Shown here piece by piece: positions 1-8,036 of a DNA stretch of 64,000 nt. Every line of letters starts with the position of its first letter. Position 1 is the stretch's first letter. The translations under genes and the position numbers were made by a program. This DNA is from Neptuniibacter marinus (GTDB lineage: Bacteria; Pseudomonadota; Gammaproteobacteria; Pseudomonadales; Balneatricaceae). The stretch is from positions 88,700-152,699 of the forward strand of contig NZ_LUTR01000004.1 of the NCBI RefSeq assembly GCF_001597725.1, read 5' to 3'. Under the pieces are notes generated by a model. It worked only from the letters and a program-made list of their open reading frames with translations. It searched no databases and was not told the origin of the DNA.

Positions 1-92
1 ATCCTCTGACAATTATGCCTCCAGTAGGGAAGCATTGGATTTTGTCAGAAGAAGAAATTGATGCTGTCGTAGAGTATATCTACCAGTTCTGA
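1..92 (+). CDS. soxX: SoxX, sulfur-oxidation cytochrome c subunit (3' end only)
   Basis: Only the last 29 codons lie in the window, in the frame ending with TGA at 90-92. The visible residues include IMPPVGKH, which fits the distal methionine heme ligand of SoxX, followed by the usual C-terminal amphipathic helix (EEEIDAVVEYIYQF). SoxX is the small c-type cytochrome that pairs with SoxA to attach thiosulfate to the SoxY carrier in the periplasm. It is 35 bp upstream of soxY and on the same strand, which supports the identification. The CxxCH heme site lies outside the window, so the call rests on the tail and the context. Confidence 0.8.
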   Translation, partial: PLTIMPPVGKHWILSEEEIDAVVEYIYQF

Positions 93-127
93 TCTCCCAA
101 AATGGGTGAAGAAAGAGGAAATTTAGA

Positions 128-586
128 ATGAGCATAAATCGTCGTTCAGTCATAAAAGCGATTGCTGCAAGTGGAGCTTTGGTGGGTGCTAGTGTATTGG
201 TACCACGTATTGCAATGGCAGCATGGACACAGAGTGCGTTTAAAGCAGAAGATCAAGAGACCGCCATGCAAGAGTTGCTTGGTGGCACAGCAGAAGAAAG
301 TGCAGAGGTGACATTAAAAGCACCTGACATCGCAGAAAATGGTGCCGTTGTCCCAGTCACTGTTCGCTCTAGTTTAGCGAATGTTGAGTCAATGAGTGTT
401 TTTGTTGAGCACAACCCAACTCCCCTTGTTGTTGAATTCATTATTCCAGCAGGCACCGATGCTGATGTATCTACACGTTTACGTATGGGCAAAACCTCTA
501 AGGTAACCGCCGTTGTTAAAGCTGAAGGTAAGCTTTATAGCGCATCAAAAGAAGTAAAAGTTACTATCGGCGGTTGTGGCGGTTAA
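128..586 (+). CDS. soxY: SoxY, thiosulfate carrier subunit
   Basis: A 152-residue precursor. The N-terminus has a twin-arginine signal (NRRSVIK followed by a hydrophobic stretch, cleavage near IAMA-A), so the SoxYZ complex is probably exported folded. The C-terminus ends in the diagnostic GGCGG swinging arm, where Cys150 covalently holds the sulfur intermediates during thiosulfate oxidation. The body is the immunoglobulin-like fold of the family (APDIAENGAVVPVTV). An AGAGGAAAT-like ribosome site precedes the ATG. soxZ starts 30 bp downstream, and the two proteins form the carrier heterodimer. Confidence 0.96.
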   Translation: MSINRRSVIKAIAASGALVGASVLVPRIAMAAWTQSAFKAEDQETAMQELLGGTAEESAEVTLKAPDIAENGAVVPVTVRSSLANVESMSVFVEHNPTPLVVEFIIPAGTDADVSTRLRMGKTSKVTAVVKAEGKLYSASKEVKVTIGGCGG

Positions 587-616
587 TCCAGTTAAGCTAA
601 TACAGAGGTATGAATC

Positions 617-934
617 ATGGCTAAGGGCATTTTAAGAGTTAAAGCGAAGGTTTCTGGTGGAAAAACTAAAGTTAAATTGATGGCTAAGCACATCATGGAA
701 AGTGGCCAGCGCAAAGATAAAAAAACGGGCGAGTTAATTCCCGCAAGATTTTTGCAGGAGCTTAAGATAATGCATGCAGGCAAAGAGGTTTTTGTAGCGA
801 ACCTTGGAACCGCAGTATCTAAAAACCCTTATTTCGCGTTTAACTTTGCAGGCGGGGCGTCGGGTGATGAACTGACCATGACCTGGATTGAAAACACAGG
901 TGAGACGGCTACAGAAACTGCCAAAGTAAAATAA
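617..934 (+). CDS. soxZ: SoxZ, sulfur carrier partner subunit
   Basis: A 105-residue protein with no signal peptide. It is expected to be co-exported with the Tat-dependent SoxY, as in other Sox systems. Family motifs are visible: HIMESGQRKDKKTGELIPARF near the N-terminus (HxMExGxR, IPA) and the beta-sandwich end WIENTGE. SoxZ binds SoxY and presents its cysteine arm to SoxAX, SoxB and other partners. The length is normal for the family. It sits between soxY and soxA in one transcription unit. Confidence 0.95.
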   Translation: MAKGILRVKAKVSGGKTKVKLMAKHIMESGQRKDKKTGELIPARFLQELKIMHAGKEVFVANLGTAVSKNPYFAFNFAGGASGDELTMTWIENTGETATETAKVK

Positions 935-975
935 TTAGCAACTACCTGTTACTGGGTGGCGCTTTGGGGTGAATA

Positions 976-1842
976 ATGAAAATAATAAGAAAATTAGCGT
1001 TGGGCTTTGCTGTTGCGGCAGCAACACACATAACCTACGCAGCAGATACTGGATTTGATATGCAAACTGTCGATCCAGAGGCGGACAGAATAGCACTGCA
1101 AAACTATTACAAATCTCGCTTCCCTGATACGGAATTAGCAGATTATGTAAATGGTATCTATTCAGTTGATGCGGATTCAAGGGAACAGTGGGTAGAACTT
1201 GAAGAGTTCCCTCCTTATGAATTTGATGTGGAAAAAGGAGAAGAGCTTTTCAACATAGCCTTTGCAAACGGGAAAGGTTATGCGGATTGCTTTGAAAACG
1301 GAGGCATAGGTATTCGCCATAAATACCCGTACTGGAATAAAGAAGAAGGTACGGTTAAAACACTTGAGCAAGAGATCAATGAGTGCCGAGTGAAGAATGG
1401 TGAGGAAGCGCTTAAATGGTCTAAAGGCCCGATTGCTCAAATATCAGCTTATATGGCATGGACTTCACGAGATAAGGTTTTTGATATACAGATTCCTGAG
1501 GATGACCCTAGAGCCAAAGCTGCCTATTTAGAGGGTAAGAAGTTCTTTTATTCTAAGCGTGGTCAGTTGAACCTATCTTGTGCCAATTGTCATCTTCAAG
1601 GCTCGAATATTCGTATTCGTGCAGACCTACCGGGTCCTCAATTAGGGCATGTGACACATTTTCCTGTTTTCCGCTCTAAATGGGGAGAGTTAGGTACGTT
1701 GCACCGCCGTTACAGTGGTTGTCATAGAGATTCTCGTTCAGATCCATTAAAACCTCAGGCTGAGGAGTTCCGTAACTTGGAGTATTTCCAGAGTTATATG
1801 TCCAATGGTCTTGTGGCTAATGGCCCTGGTGCACGTAAGTAA
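976..1842 (+). CDS. soxA: SoxA, monoheme L-cysteine S-thiosulfotransferase subunit
   Basis: A 288-residue protein with a cleavable signal peptide (residues 1-22, ending TYA). With SoxX it forms the c-type cytochrome that oxidatively joins thiosulfate to Cys150 of SoxY. Only one heme motif is present, C202-A-N-C205-H206. The region that carries a first heme in diheme SoxA here has lone cysteines (ADCFENGG, NECRVKNG), as in monoheme SoxA, where they are thought to form a disulfide. The catalytic cysteine ligand is Cys249 in RYSGCHRD, followed by the conserved NLEYFQSYMSNGL and NGPGARK end. It is co-directional with soxZ (41 bp gap) and 15 bp from the next gene. Confidence 0.95.
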   Translation: MKIIRKLALGFAVAAATHITYAADTGFDMQTVDPEADRIALQNYYKSRFPDTELADYVNGIYSVDADSREQWVELEEFPPYEFDVEKGEELFNIAFANGKGYADCFENGGIGIRHKYPYWNKEEGTVKTLEQEINECRVKNGEEALKWSKGPIAQISAYMAWTSRDKVFDIQIPEDDPRAKAAYLEGKKFFYSKRGQLNLSCANCHLQGSNIRIRADLPGPQLGHVTHFPVFRSKWGELGTLHRRYSGCHRDSRSDPLKPQAEEFRNLEYFQSYMSNGLVANGPGARK

Positions 1843-1857
1843 TAGGAGGGTAGCAAC

Positions 1858-2280
1858 ATGAATAAAGGTTTAATTATTGCTGCTGTTCTGGCGCTTGCGC
1901 CAACATTTGCCGCAGCTGAAAGTTTTCAAAATGCGTTTGAGATGAACCGTGCAATGTATGGTAAAGGTCATGTTTTTACCTGGCAGGGAAAGCAGTATAC
2001 GACTCAGCATGAAGAGGAGGCCGAGGCTGCTGTTAAGGCGACTAAGGCGAATGCTGAGGCATTATTGGATAAGGCTAAGGCAAAAAATGCTGAAGTGGCT
2101 GAACTAGGTTATGAGTGGAAGCTGACTCGAGGCCTTCTAAAAGAAGCTCAAACGGCGATTGATGAGGGTGATTATCAAAAAGCTCTTAATTTAGCGGCAC
2201 AAGCTAAATATCACGCACGGATGGGTATTCAACAGTATCATTATGCGCAGGCAAATTGGCATCTTGCCGTTCCTCAATAG
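1858..2280 (+). CDS. soxK: SoxXA-binding protein, SoxK-like
   Basis: A 140-residue secreted protein with a signal peptide of about 20 residues (ending FAAA-E). The mature part is alanine/lysine-rich and helical. Its C-terminal half (YEWKLTRGLLKEAQTAIDEG, then a segment rich in AAQAKY and QQYHYAQ) resembles the small SoxAX-binding proteins (SAXB/SoxK) known from green and purple sulfur bacteria, which raise SoxAX activity. The position exactly between soxA and soxB matches the soxXYZAKB order known from Chlorobium. The N-terminal 50 residues are longer than in the shortest SoxK proteins. The name rests on context plus the helical tail. Confidence 0.72.
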   Translation: MNKGLIIAAVLALAPTFAAAESFQNAFEMNRAMYGKGHVFTWQGKQYTTQHEEEAEAAVKATKANAEALLDKAKAKNAEVAELGYEWKLTRGLLKEAQTAIDEGDYQKALNLAAQAKYHARMGIQQYHYAQANWHLAVPQ

Positions 2281-2349
2281 GAAAGCGCTAATATCGTCCA
2301 GAGAGCAAACATAATCGGTTTACTCTCTCATAATGTACTTTTAAAAATA

Positions 2350-2381
2350 CCTGCTGAGGTTGTACGCAGCAGGTTTTTTTT
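2350..2381 (+). terminator. Intrinsic terminator between soxK and soxB
   Basis: CCTGCTG (2350-2356) pairs with CAGCAGG (2367-2373) around a 10-nt loop and is followed directly by eight T residues. This is a complete Rho-independent terminator placed before soxB, so soxB would be expressed from read-through or its own start. Confidence 0.8.
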
Positions 2382-2402
2382 CCTCAAAAGAGGTGATTAT
2401 TT

Positions 2403-4181
2403 ATGTCGATGACACGCCGTGAATTTGCTCGTTTGTTAGGTATGGCGGGCGCTGCGGGGGTTCTTCCTGCAACAGGTTTTGCCGCAAAGAAACAGCCTTC
2501 AGATCTATATGAAATCCCTAAAAGTGGTAATGTTCGTCTTCTACACATGACCGATTGTCATGCCCAGTTACTCCCTGTGTATTTTCGTGAGCCAAATGTT
2601 AATTTGGGAATTGGTAAAGCCTATGGCCAAGCACCTCACCTTGTGGGTGATAAGCTACTTAATCATTTTGGAATTAGTTCCGGGTCACTTGAAGCGCATG
2701 CATTTACCTATTTGAATTTTGGTGATGCTGCTAGCCGTTACGGAAAAGTCGGCGGATTTTCCCATCTTAAAACCTTAGTGGATCGCTTACGCCAAGATTA
2801 TGGATCAGAAAGCACGCTTCTATTAGATGGTGGTGATACGTGGCAAGGTTCAGGCACCGCATTTAAAACGCGCGGCATGGATATGGTTAAAGCTACGAAT
2901 GAGCTTGGTGTTGATGTTATGACCGGTCATTGGGAGTTTACTTACCATCAAGAGGAGATTCTTAATAATATAAAAGTCTTCAATGGTGAATTTCTCGCTA
3001 ACAATGTTTTTGTAACAGAAGACGCGCTTTTTGATGGGGCTGATGAGTATATCTTCGATGAAGATAGCGGCCATGTCTTTAAGCCTTATTCGATTAAAGA
3101 GATAGGTGGAGCGCGTATAGCGGTTATAGGCCAAGCTTTCCCTCGCACTAAGATAGCTAACCCTGCGCGTTTTATCCCTGATTGGACTTTCGATATTTAT
3201 GATAATGAGATGCAGGCTTTAGTTGATAAAGTACGTGCAGAAGAGAAGGTCGACGCCGTTATTGTGCTTTCCCATAATGGTATGGACGTTGATTTGGCGA
3301 TGGCCAACCGTGTTTCCGGTATTGATGTTATTTTGGGAGGGCACACCCATGACGGTATGCCGCAACCTACTACCGTTAAAAATGCTACCGGCCAAACCTT
3401 GGTATGTAATGTAGGTTCAAATGGTAAATTTCTAGGTGTTATGGATTTGGATATTCGTGACAGCAAAGTGCAAAGTTACAACTACCGGTTGATGCCTATC
3501 TTCTCTGAAATTTTACCTGCTGATCCCGCAATGGCTAAATTAATCGATGATATTAGAGCCCCTCATATGGGCTGGCTAACAGAAGAGCTGGCGCTTGCTG
3601 ATGAAGTGATGTTCCGTCGAGGTAATTTCAACGGTACCTTTGATCAGCTAATCTGTAATGCGTTAATGGATGTAAATAATGCTCAGATATCATTATCCCC
3701 TGGCTTCCGTTGGGGAACCTCAGTCCTTGAGGGACAAATGATCACTATGGAGCATGTTTTAGATCAAACCTGTCTGACCTACCCTGAAACTTATGTGAGA
3801 CCGATGAAAGGTTCAGAACTTAAGTTAATTCTGGAAGATGTGGCAGATAATATCTTTAACCCAGAGCCATATTTGCAGTCAGGTGGGGATATGGTTCGTG
3901 TTGGTGGTTTTGATTATATCTGTGACCCTATGCAACCTATAGGTAAACGTATTAGTGAAATGACGCTCGATAATGGTGAGCGTATTGATGCGAATAAAAC
4001 CTATACAGTATCAGGCTGGGCGACGGTAGGTTCCCAATCTGAGGGGCCAATTATTTGGGATGTAGTGGCTGATCACTTACGTGATAAAGAGGTCGCACGT
4101 ATTGATAAATTGAATACACCTATTTTGAAAAATGTGGGTAATAATCCAGGGATAGCGGATTACGCTAAAATGGAGTCATAA
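2403..4181 (+). CDS. soxB: SoxB, S-sulfosulfanyl-L-cysteine sulfohydrolase
   Basis: A 592-residue periplasmic dimanganese hydrolase that releases sulfate from the SoxY-bound thiosulfonate. The N-terminus is a Tat signal (MTRREFARLLG). Metallophosphatase motifs occur in order: HMTDCHAQLLP, LDGGDTWQGSGT, TGHWEFTYH, LSHNGMD and GGHTHDG, which supply the metal ligands. The C-terminal half is the 5'-nucleotidase-type substrate domain (VRPMKGSELK, YTVSGWATVG). A good AGAGGTGA ribosome site lies 8 bp before the ATG. No soxCD follows, so nothing in this window argues for complete eight-electron oxidation by Sox alone. Confidence 0.97.
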   Translation: MSMTRREFARLLGMAGAAGVLPATGFAAKKQPSDLYEIPKSGNVRLLHMTDCHAQLLPVYFREPNVNLGIGKAYGQAPHLVGDKLLNHFGISSGSLEAHAFTYLNFGDAASRYGKVGGFSHLKTLVDRLRQDYGSESTLLLDGGDTWQGSGTAFKTRGMDMVKATNELGVDVMTGHWEFTYHQEEILNNIKVFNGEFLANNVFVTEDALFDGADEYIFDEDSGHVFKPYSIKEIGGARIAVIGQAFPRTKIANPARFIPDWTFDIYDNEMQALVDKVRAEEKVDAVIVLSHNGMDVDLAMANRVSGIDVILGGHTHDGMPQPTTVKNATGQTLVCNVGSNGKFLGVMDLDIRDSKVQSYNYRLMPIFSEILPADPAMAKLIDDIRAPHMGWLTEELALADEVMFRRGNFNGTFDQLICNALMDVNNAQISLSPGFRWGTSVLEGQMITMEHVLDQTCLTYPETYVRPMKGSELKLILEDVADNIFNPEPYLQSGGDMVRVGGFDYICDPMQPIGKRISEMTLDNGERIDANKTYTVSGWATVGSQSEGPIIWDVVADHLRDKEVARIDKLNTPILKNVGNNPGIADYAKMES

Positions 4182-4206
4182 CATTTAGGCGATCAAACAG
4201 AGTGGA

Positions 4207-4240
4207 AGTCCCTTTTTAGCGATTAAGAAGGGGCTTTTTT
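4207..4240 (+). terminator. Terminator after soxB
   Basis: AGTCCCTTTTT pairs with AAGAAGGGGCT across a 7-nt loop, with two G-U pairs, and runs into a T6 tract. It closes the sox transcription unit. Confidence 0.82.
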
Positions 4241-4336
4241 ATTGGCAGTAACATATGGAAAAATAGCAGAATCCCTCCTTTTTTGTTTAAATAGCCGCCA
4301 AGCGAAATAATCCAGATCTGCTTCAAGGGAGAAATT

Positions 4337-5065
4337 GTGAAACCAATAAAAAGCATGCTTAGAACATCTGTATTATCTCTAGTCCTAATCGGGTTGACTG
4401 CTTGTAATGCGGCAGGCGTAAAAACCGACACATCGACTGAGGCCGCTGCCGAAAATAGCCAATCAACAAAGGTTAATGCGTCGTCTAAAACTAAAAGCGA
4501 ACCCGCATCAGACCTGCCTGAAGCTAATGCCAGTGAAAAACTAGATGTTGTCGGTAATCGTTTGACTGCTGTGCAGGATCATTTACTACAGATGAAATCT
4601 CAGGCTGCCCAATTACAACAACAGAACCAAGCGCTTTCTTTGCAGATCCAAAGCTTGAAAACAGACCTGCAAGGTGCATTCGCTCAATCCGATTCTCCTG
4701 ATTCTGCGCAGGCAGCACCCACACCTGATGCTTTTAATGGCGTATTAGATCAGATAACGATGATGGCTAACGAATTAAGTAGTCAAGTACAAGATGGTTC
4801 CTATCGTATAGTCTCTGCTTATACGGCAAAGGATCAGTGGATTTTAATACGCTATCATCGTTTTACGGGAGAGGCTTGGTTAGCCGACCAAGGGGCGTGG
4901 AACCTTCTTGAGGAAAGTGGTGCGACAGGCACAGCGGAATATGAAGTGGTTTTACTGCGTGCAGATGGTGATGGCAAAGGTTATGTTGCTGCTAGGATTG
5001 ATCGTATTACCGGTGAAACTTGGTGGTTAAGAGAGAATATGTGGCAACCCTATGTTAATTACTAA
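4337..5065 (+). CDS. Predicted lipoprotein with coiled coil, unknown function
   Basis: A 242-residue protein starting with GTG behind AAGGGAGA. Residues 1-23 form a lipoprotein signal ending in the lipobox LTAC (Cys23), so it should be membrane-anchored. Residues 25-65 are a low-complexity Ser/Ala/Glu linker. Residues 70-110 are a heptad-rich coiled coil (LQQQNQALSLQIQSLKTD). The last 85 residues form a compact Trp-rich domain with two similar hairpins, YHRFTGEAWLADQGAW and IDRITGETWWLRENMW, which look like an internal repeat. I do not recognise the family. It lies between the sox terminator and epmC, 12 bp before the latter, and may be co-transcribed with it. Confidence 0.8.
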   Translation: MKPIKSMLRTSVLSLVLIGLTACNAAGVKTDTSTEAAAENSQSTKVNASSKTKSEPASDLPEANASEKLDVVGNRLTAVQDHLLQMKSQAAQLQQQNQALSLQIQSLKTDLQGAFAQSDSPDSAQAAPTPDAFNGVLDQITMMANELSSQVQDGSYRIVSAYTAKDQWILIRYHRFTGEAWLADQGAWNLLEESGATGTAEYEVVLLRADGDGKGYVAARIDRITGETWWLRENMWQPYVNY

Positions 5066-5077
5066 GGTTAGTGATTA

Positions 5078-5620
5078 GTGCAAGAAACGTTTACAAACAA
5101 ACCTAATGTAGATGAGCTGATTAATCTGTTTAATCAGCTTTTTTTCGATCGCTATAATACGGTGTTAATTAAAGGTGAGGAGGAGCCTATCTACCTTCCT
5201 GCGGATAATACTTCACCGCATAACCGAATCGTTTTTGCTCATGGCTTTTTCGCCAGTGCGCTACACGAGATTTCCCATTGGTGTGTGGCTGGTGCTAAAC
5301 GTCGAGAGCTGGTGGATTTTGGTTATTGGTATAAGCCAGATGGCCGTACAGCTGAAGAACAAAGAGAATTTGAAAAGGTTGAGGTTCGCCCTCAGGCCTA
5401 TGAATGGATTCTTTCAGTTGCTGCAGGTCATCGCTTTCACTTTAGTGCCGATAACTTATCATCGGAGATAGGCGCAAGTGATCACTTCCAAGAAAATGTA
5501 CTCAAAATGGTTCATGGGTTACTGGATCATGACTTGCCTGAGCGAGTGGGTATGCTGGTTGAGGCTTTGCGGATCCACAATAATCGTGAACCTTTATCAA
5601 AAAACGAATTTAAGCTTTAA
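5078..5620 (+). CDS. epmC: EpmC (YfcM), elongation factor P hydroxylase
   Basis: A 180-residue protein starting with GTG. It closely resembles E. coli YfcM/EpmC, the enzyme that hydroxylates the lysylated lysine of EF-P after EpmB and EpmA have acted. Diagnostic stretches are FAHGFFASALHEISHWCVAG, with the HExxH-type metal site, then RRELVDFGYWYKPDGR and EVRPQAYEW. The length equals that of the enterobacterial proteins. epmA, epmB and efp are not in this window. It ends 21 bp before the tail of the convergent LysR remnant. Confidence 0.93.
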   Translation: MQETFTNKPNVDELINLFNQLFFDRYNTVLIKGEEEPIYLPADNTSPHNRIVFAHGFFASALHEISHWCVAGAKRRELVDFGYWYKPDGRTAEEQREFEKVEVRPQAYEWILSVAAGHRFHFSADNLSSEIGASDHFQENVLKMVHGLLDHDLPERVGMLVEALRIHNNREPLSKNEFKL

Positions 5621-5641
5621 CCCCACCGCCTTATTAATTGA

Positions 5642-6178
5642 TCAACTTAATACACTTTTATCGAGCACACCTTTATCAATGAGCAACAGTAAGACGTTTG
5701 TGCATTCTAGTTTTACATGGTCGCGCAGTAATCTTACTGCTGGTGTAATTGATTGCCGAGTGGGGCAGACTAACCAGAGTTCGCTGGAGCGAGGTTTGAA
5801 GTTGGGCATGACATTGACGACCCTATCATTAAGTAAGTCGTTTGACATATCAAGACAATATTTAACAGCAAGCCCTTTCCCCGCGACACACCAGCGTCGT
5901 ACCAGATCACCGTCATTTGAGGCACGATTGCCACTCATTTTTATTTTGTAATTATTCTGATCATCCCTGAAGCTCCAAACATTATGAATCACATCATGTA
6001 GTTGGTAAAACAATCCATGGTGAGATACGAGATCATGGGGATGTTGAGGTGTGCCATTATGTTCTAAATACTCCTCTGTCACACAGAGTAAGCCGGGAAC
6101 ATTACAGATCTTAAATCCATAAAGGTTACTGTCTTCTGGTGAACCATAACGGAATGCCATATCTACTGAGTCGCAGAT
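5642..6178 (-). pseudogene. LysR-family regulator remnant, DNA-binding half deleted
   Basis: The reading frame preserves about 178 codons of the C-terminal effector-binding domain of a LysR-type regulator (DSVDMAFRYGSPEDSNL, GLLCVTEEYLEHNG, NDGDLVRRWCVAGKGLAVK, PRSSELWLVCPTRQ). The winged helix-turn-helix and the first part of the effector domain are absent. Upstream of the MAFRYG segment, the sequence becomes the interior of a short-chain dehydrogenase on the other strand. A protein without the HTH could not act as a regulator. The reading frame is otherwise intact, so the loss looks recent. Confidence 0.85.
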
Positions 6179-6181
6179 AGT

Positions 6182-6808
6182 GTAGACACTTATATTGCTG
6201 ACCTTTCTCAGATGTCACAAGTGATAGCTTTAGCTGAAGCCGTGAAGACGACTCATGGGAAGATCGATGTGTTGATTAACAATGCAGGGATTTTCCGAGC
6301 AGAAAATAATACAATCCTTGAGGGGCTAGATATTCGTTTTGCTGTTAATACAATAGTGCCCTATTTGTTGACGCATAGCTTACTGCCGTTACTCGGTGAA
6401 AAAGGGGCGTTTTATTAACTTCCATCAGCAGCTCAAGCCACCGTTAATATTAATACTTTAATTGGTAATGGTGTTGTCGAAGATGATTTTTCTGCGTACG
6501 CACAAAGTAAATTGGCGCTTACAATGCGGTCTAAGGCATTAGCTCAGAAGGCAGATAGCCCAGTAGTTATCGCTGTTAATCTAGGTTCAATGCTGGGTAG
6601 TAAAATGGTTAAAGATAACTTTGGCGTTGAGGGTGGAGACGTTGCTATAGGCGCACATATTTTGATGCGTTTAGCTCTTGATGATGAGTTTGAAAGCAAA
6701 TCGGGTGGGTATTTCGATAATAATCTAGGGTATTTTTCTACTCCTCATCTGGATGCATTAGAGGTCAATAAGTCTGAAGAGATCGTTAATGGGATAAAAA
6801 AGTTTTAA
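6182..6808 (+). pseudogene. Short-chain dehydrogenase remnant, 5' end deleted and frame broken
   Basis: SDR homology begins at about DTYIADLSQMSQV (from 6185), so the NAD(P)-binding TGxxxGxG segment is missing. NNAGIF is present, then KGAFY runs into a TAA at 6416-6418. The expected GRFINLSSAAQ sequence can be recovered by removing one G from the GGGG run at 6402-6405 and restoring a base about 12 nt later. The original frame then resumes (SAAQATVN, active-site YAQSK) and runs to the natural end at 6808. It was divergent from the LysR gene, a common regulator/target arrangement. The enzyme is almost certainly dead. Confidence 0.86.
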
Positions 6809-6851
6809 GGCTTTAACGTCAAGTAGGGCCCAATTTATATAGAGTACCAAT

Positions 6852-6881
6852 AAAAAAGTCCTGAAGGTTCAGGACTTTTTT
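6852..6881 (+). terminator. Bidirectional terminator after the SDR remnant and the PCuAC operon
   Basis: AAAAAAGTCCTGAA pairs perfectly with TTCAGGACTTTTTT around GG. T tracts are present in both directions, so it can end the plus-strand SDR and the minus-strand copper operon. Confidence 0.88.
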
Positions 6882-6885
6882 ATTG

Positions 6886-6916
6886 ACCGCCGGTTATCAC
6901 TAATGGCGGTTTTTTT
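6886..6916 (+). terminator. Second plus-strand terminator
   Basis: ACCGCC (6886-6891) pairs with GGCGGT (6905-6910) and is followed by T6. It is a tandem back-up terminator facing the convergent PCuAC gene. Confidence 0.7.
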
Positions 6917-6931
6917 ATTGGTACTATCTAT

Positions 6932-7396
6932 TTAATGGTGGTGTTTATGTTCTGTCATACCGGCCATTATTTTTTGCACAGGAAGCATTAGCTGTTGATT
7001 ACTACCGTCAGAAAACGTTAGCGTCATATCAATCTCTGTTCCTTCAACTAAATCCTGCTTTAGACCAATTAGCATGACATGATAGCCGCCCGGTTGTAGG
7101 CTGACTTTACCTTCAGCAGGTAACTTTATTTGATCAACTTGGCGCATTTTCATTATGCCGTCCTCGTTGATATGGTTATGCAGTTCAACTGTTTCAGCAA
7201 CACTGGAGCTTGCAGAAAGCAAAGAAACAGCTTTCGAGTCGGTATTGTGTATTACCATAAACGACGCGCTATTTACTTGCCCTGGAGGGACGGCACGGGC
7301 ATAAGGGTTTTCAATAGTTACATCGGCAGATGCATGGATTGCCGTTAACCCTAAAGTGCCGATGATGCATGCACGACTTATCAATGTCTTAATCAT
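6932..7396 (-). CDS. PCuAC-type periplasmic copper chaperone
   Basis: A 154-residue secreted protein (signal peptide about 25 residues, ending HASA-D). It has the PCu(A)C (DUF461) fold with the copper ligands of the HxnMxnHxM pattern: VELHNH, IMKMRQV and PGGYHVMLIG. These proteins hand Cu(I) to the CuA site of cytochrome c oxidase, usually together with Sco. The extreme C-terminus EHKHHH adds a His cluster that could bind extra copper. It is the last gene of a three-gene minus-strand unit, 12 bp after sco. Confidence 0.93.
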   Translation of the reverse strand: MIKTLISRACIIGTLGLTAIHASADVTIENPYARAVPPGQVNSASFMVIHNTDSKAVSLLSASSSVAETVELHNHINEDGIMKMRQVDQIKLPAEGKVSLQPGGYHVMLIGLKQDLVEGTEIDMTLTFSDGSNQQLMLPVQKIMAGMTEHKHHH

Positions 7397-7408
7397 TTCC
7401 GATTCCTT

Positions 7409-7999
7409 TTACAATAAATTACGAATTTCGGTAGCAAGTTCTTTAGGTGGTAGTGCATGTGGAAGTGCTTTAGCAAGCTCTCCTTCACGATTAATTAGGT
7501 AGAGTTTGGATGAATGGTCTACAGCGTATCCCATTGCAGACTCTTCCAGATCTACCATGCGATAAAATGCACCATATTGCTTAACCACTTGATCAATGGT
7601 GGCTCTATCTGCAGTCGCACCGATAAAATTAGGATGAAAGAAAGCAGTGTATTTCGCTAGTTTTTCAAGGCTGTCCCGTTCAGGGTCCACACTCATAAAT
7701 ATGCCTACGACCTCTTTTTGTTCCTCATCAGATAGATTATGTAATCCTTGGGATGCAACTGCGAGAGCGGTTGGGCAGATATCAGGACAAGAGGCGTAGC
7801 CTATAAAAAACAGTACGACTTTGCCACGATAGTCTTCAAGTTTGAGTGGGCCTTGTACGCTTTCAAGGGCGAAGTCTCCCCCTAGTTGCTCACCCAGCGC
7901 GATTCTATTTTCGATCGGCTGAGGACGAAAATAGAAAGCAATGGCAACACCCGCTAACATAACGGCGGTTAAAAGAAGAAGATTACGCAGTGTTTTCAC
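7409..7999 (-). CDS. Sco1/SenC family copper-delivery protein
   Basis: A 196-residue protein anchored by an N-terminal membrane segment (residues 5-23) with a periplasmic thioredoxin fold. The copper/redox motif is C71-P-D-I-C75-P, and the third ligand is His162 in AVDHSSKLYLI. Sco proteins assemble the CuA centre of heme-copper oxidases. Its neighbours are the PCuAC chaperone downstream and a FixH-like membrane protein upstream, all in one likely operon. Confidence 0.94.
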   Translation of the reverse strand: MKTLRNLLLLTAVMLAGVAIAFYFRPQPIENRIALGEQLGGDFALESVQGPLKLEDYRGKVVLFFIGYASCPDICPTALAVASQGLHNLSDEEQKEVVGIFMSVDPERDSLEKLAKYTAFFHPNFIGATADRATIDQVVKQYGAFYRMVDLEESAMGYAVDHSSKLYLINREGELAKALPHALPPKELATEIRNLL

Positions 8000-8036
8000 A
8001 ATAAATTACCTGTACTGAATATCATTTGAGCTTGTG

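Noticed and set aside
5478..5951. A 157-codon plus-strand frame over the end of epmC and the LysR remnant
   Set aside because: It overlaps two recognisable coding regions in another frame and strand, and the translation looks like none of the protein families I know.
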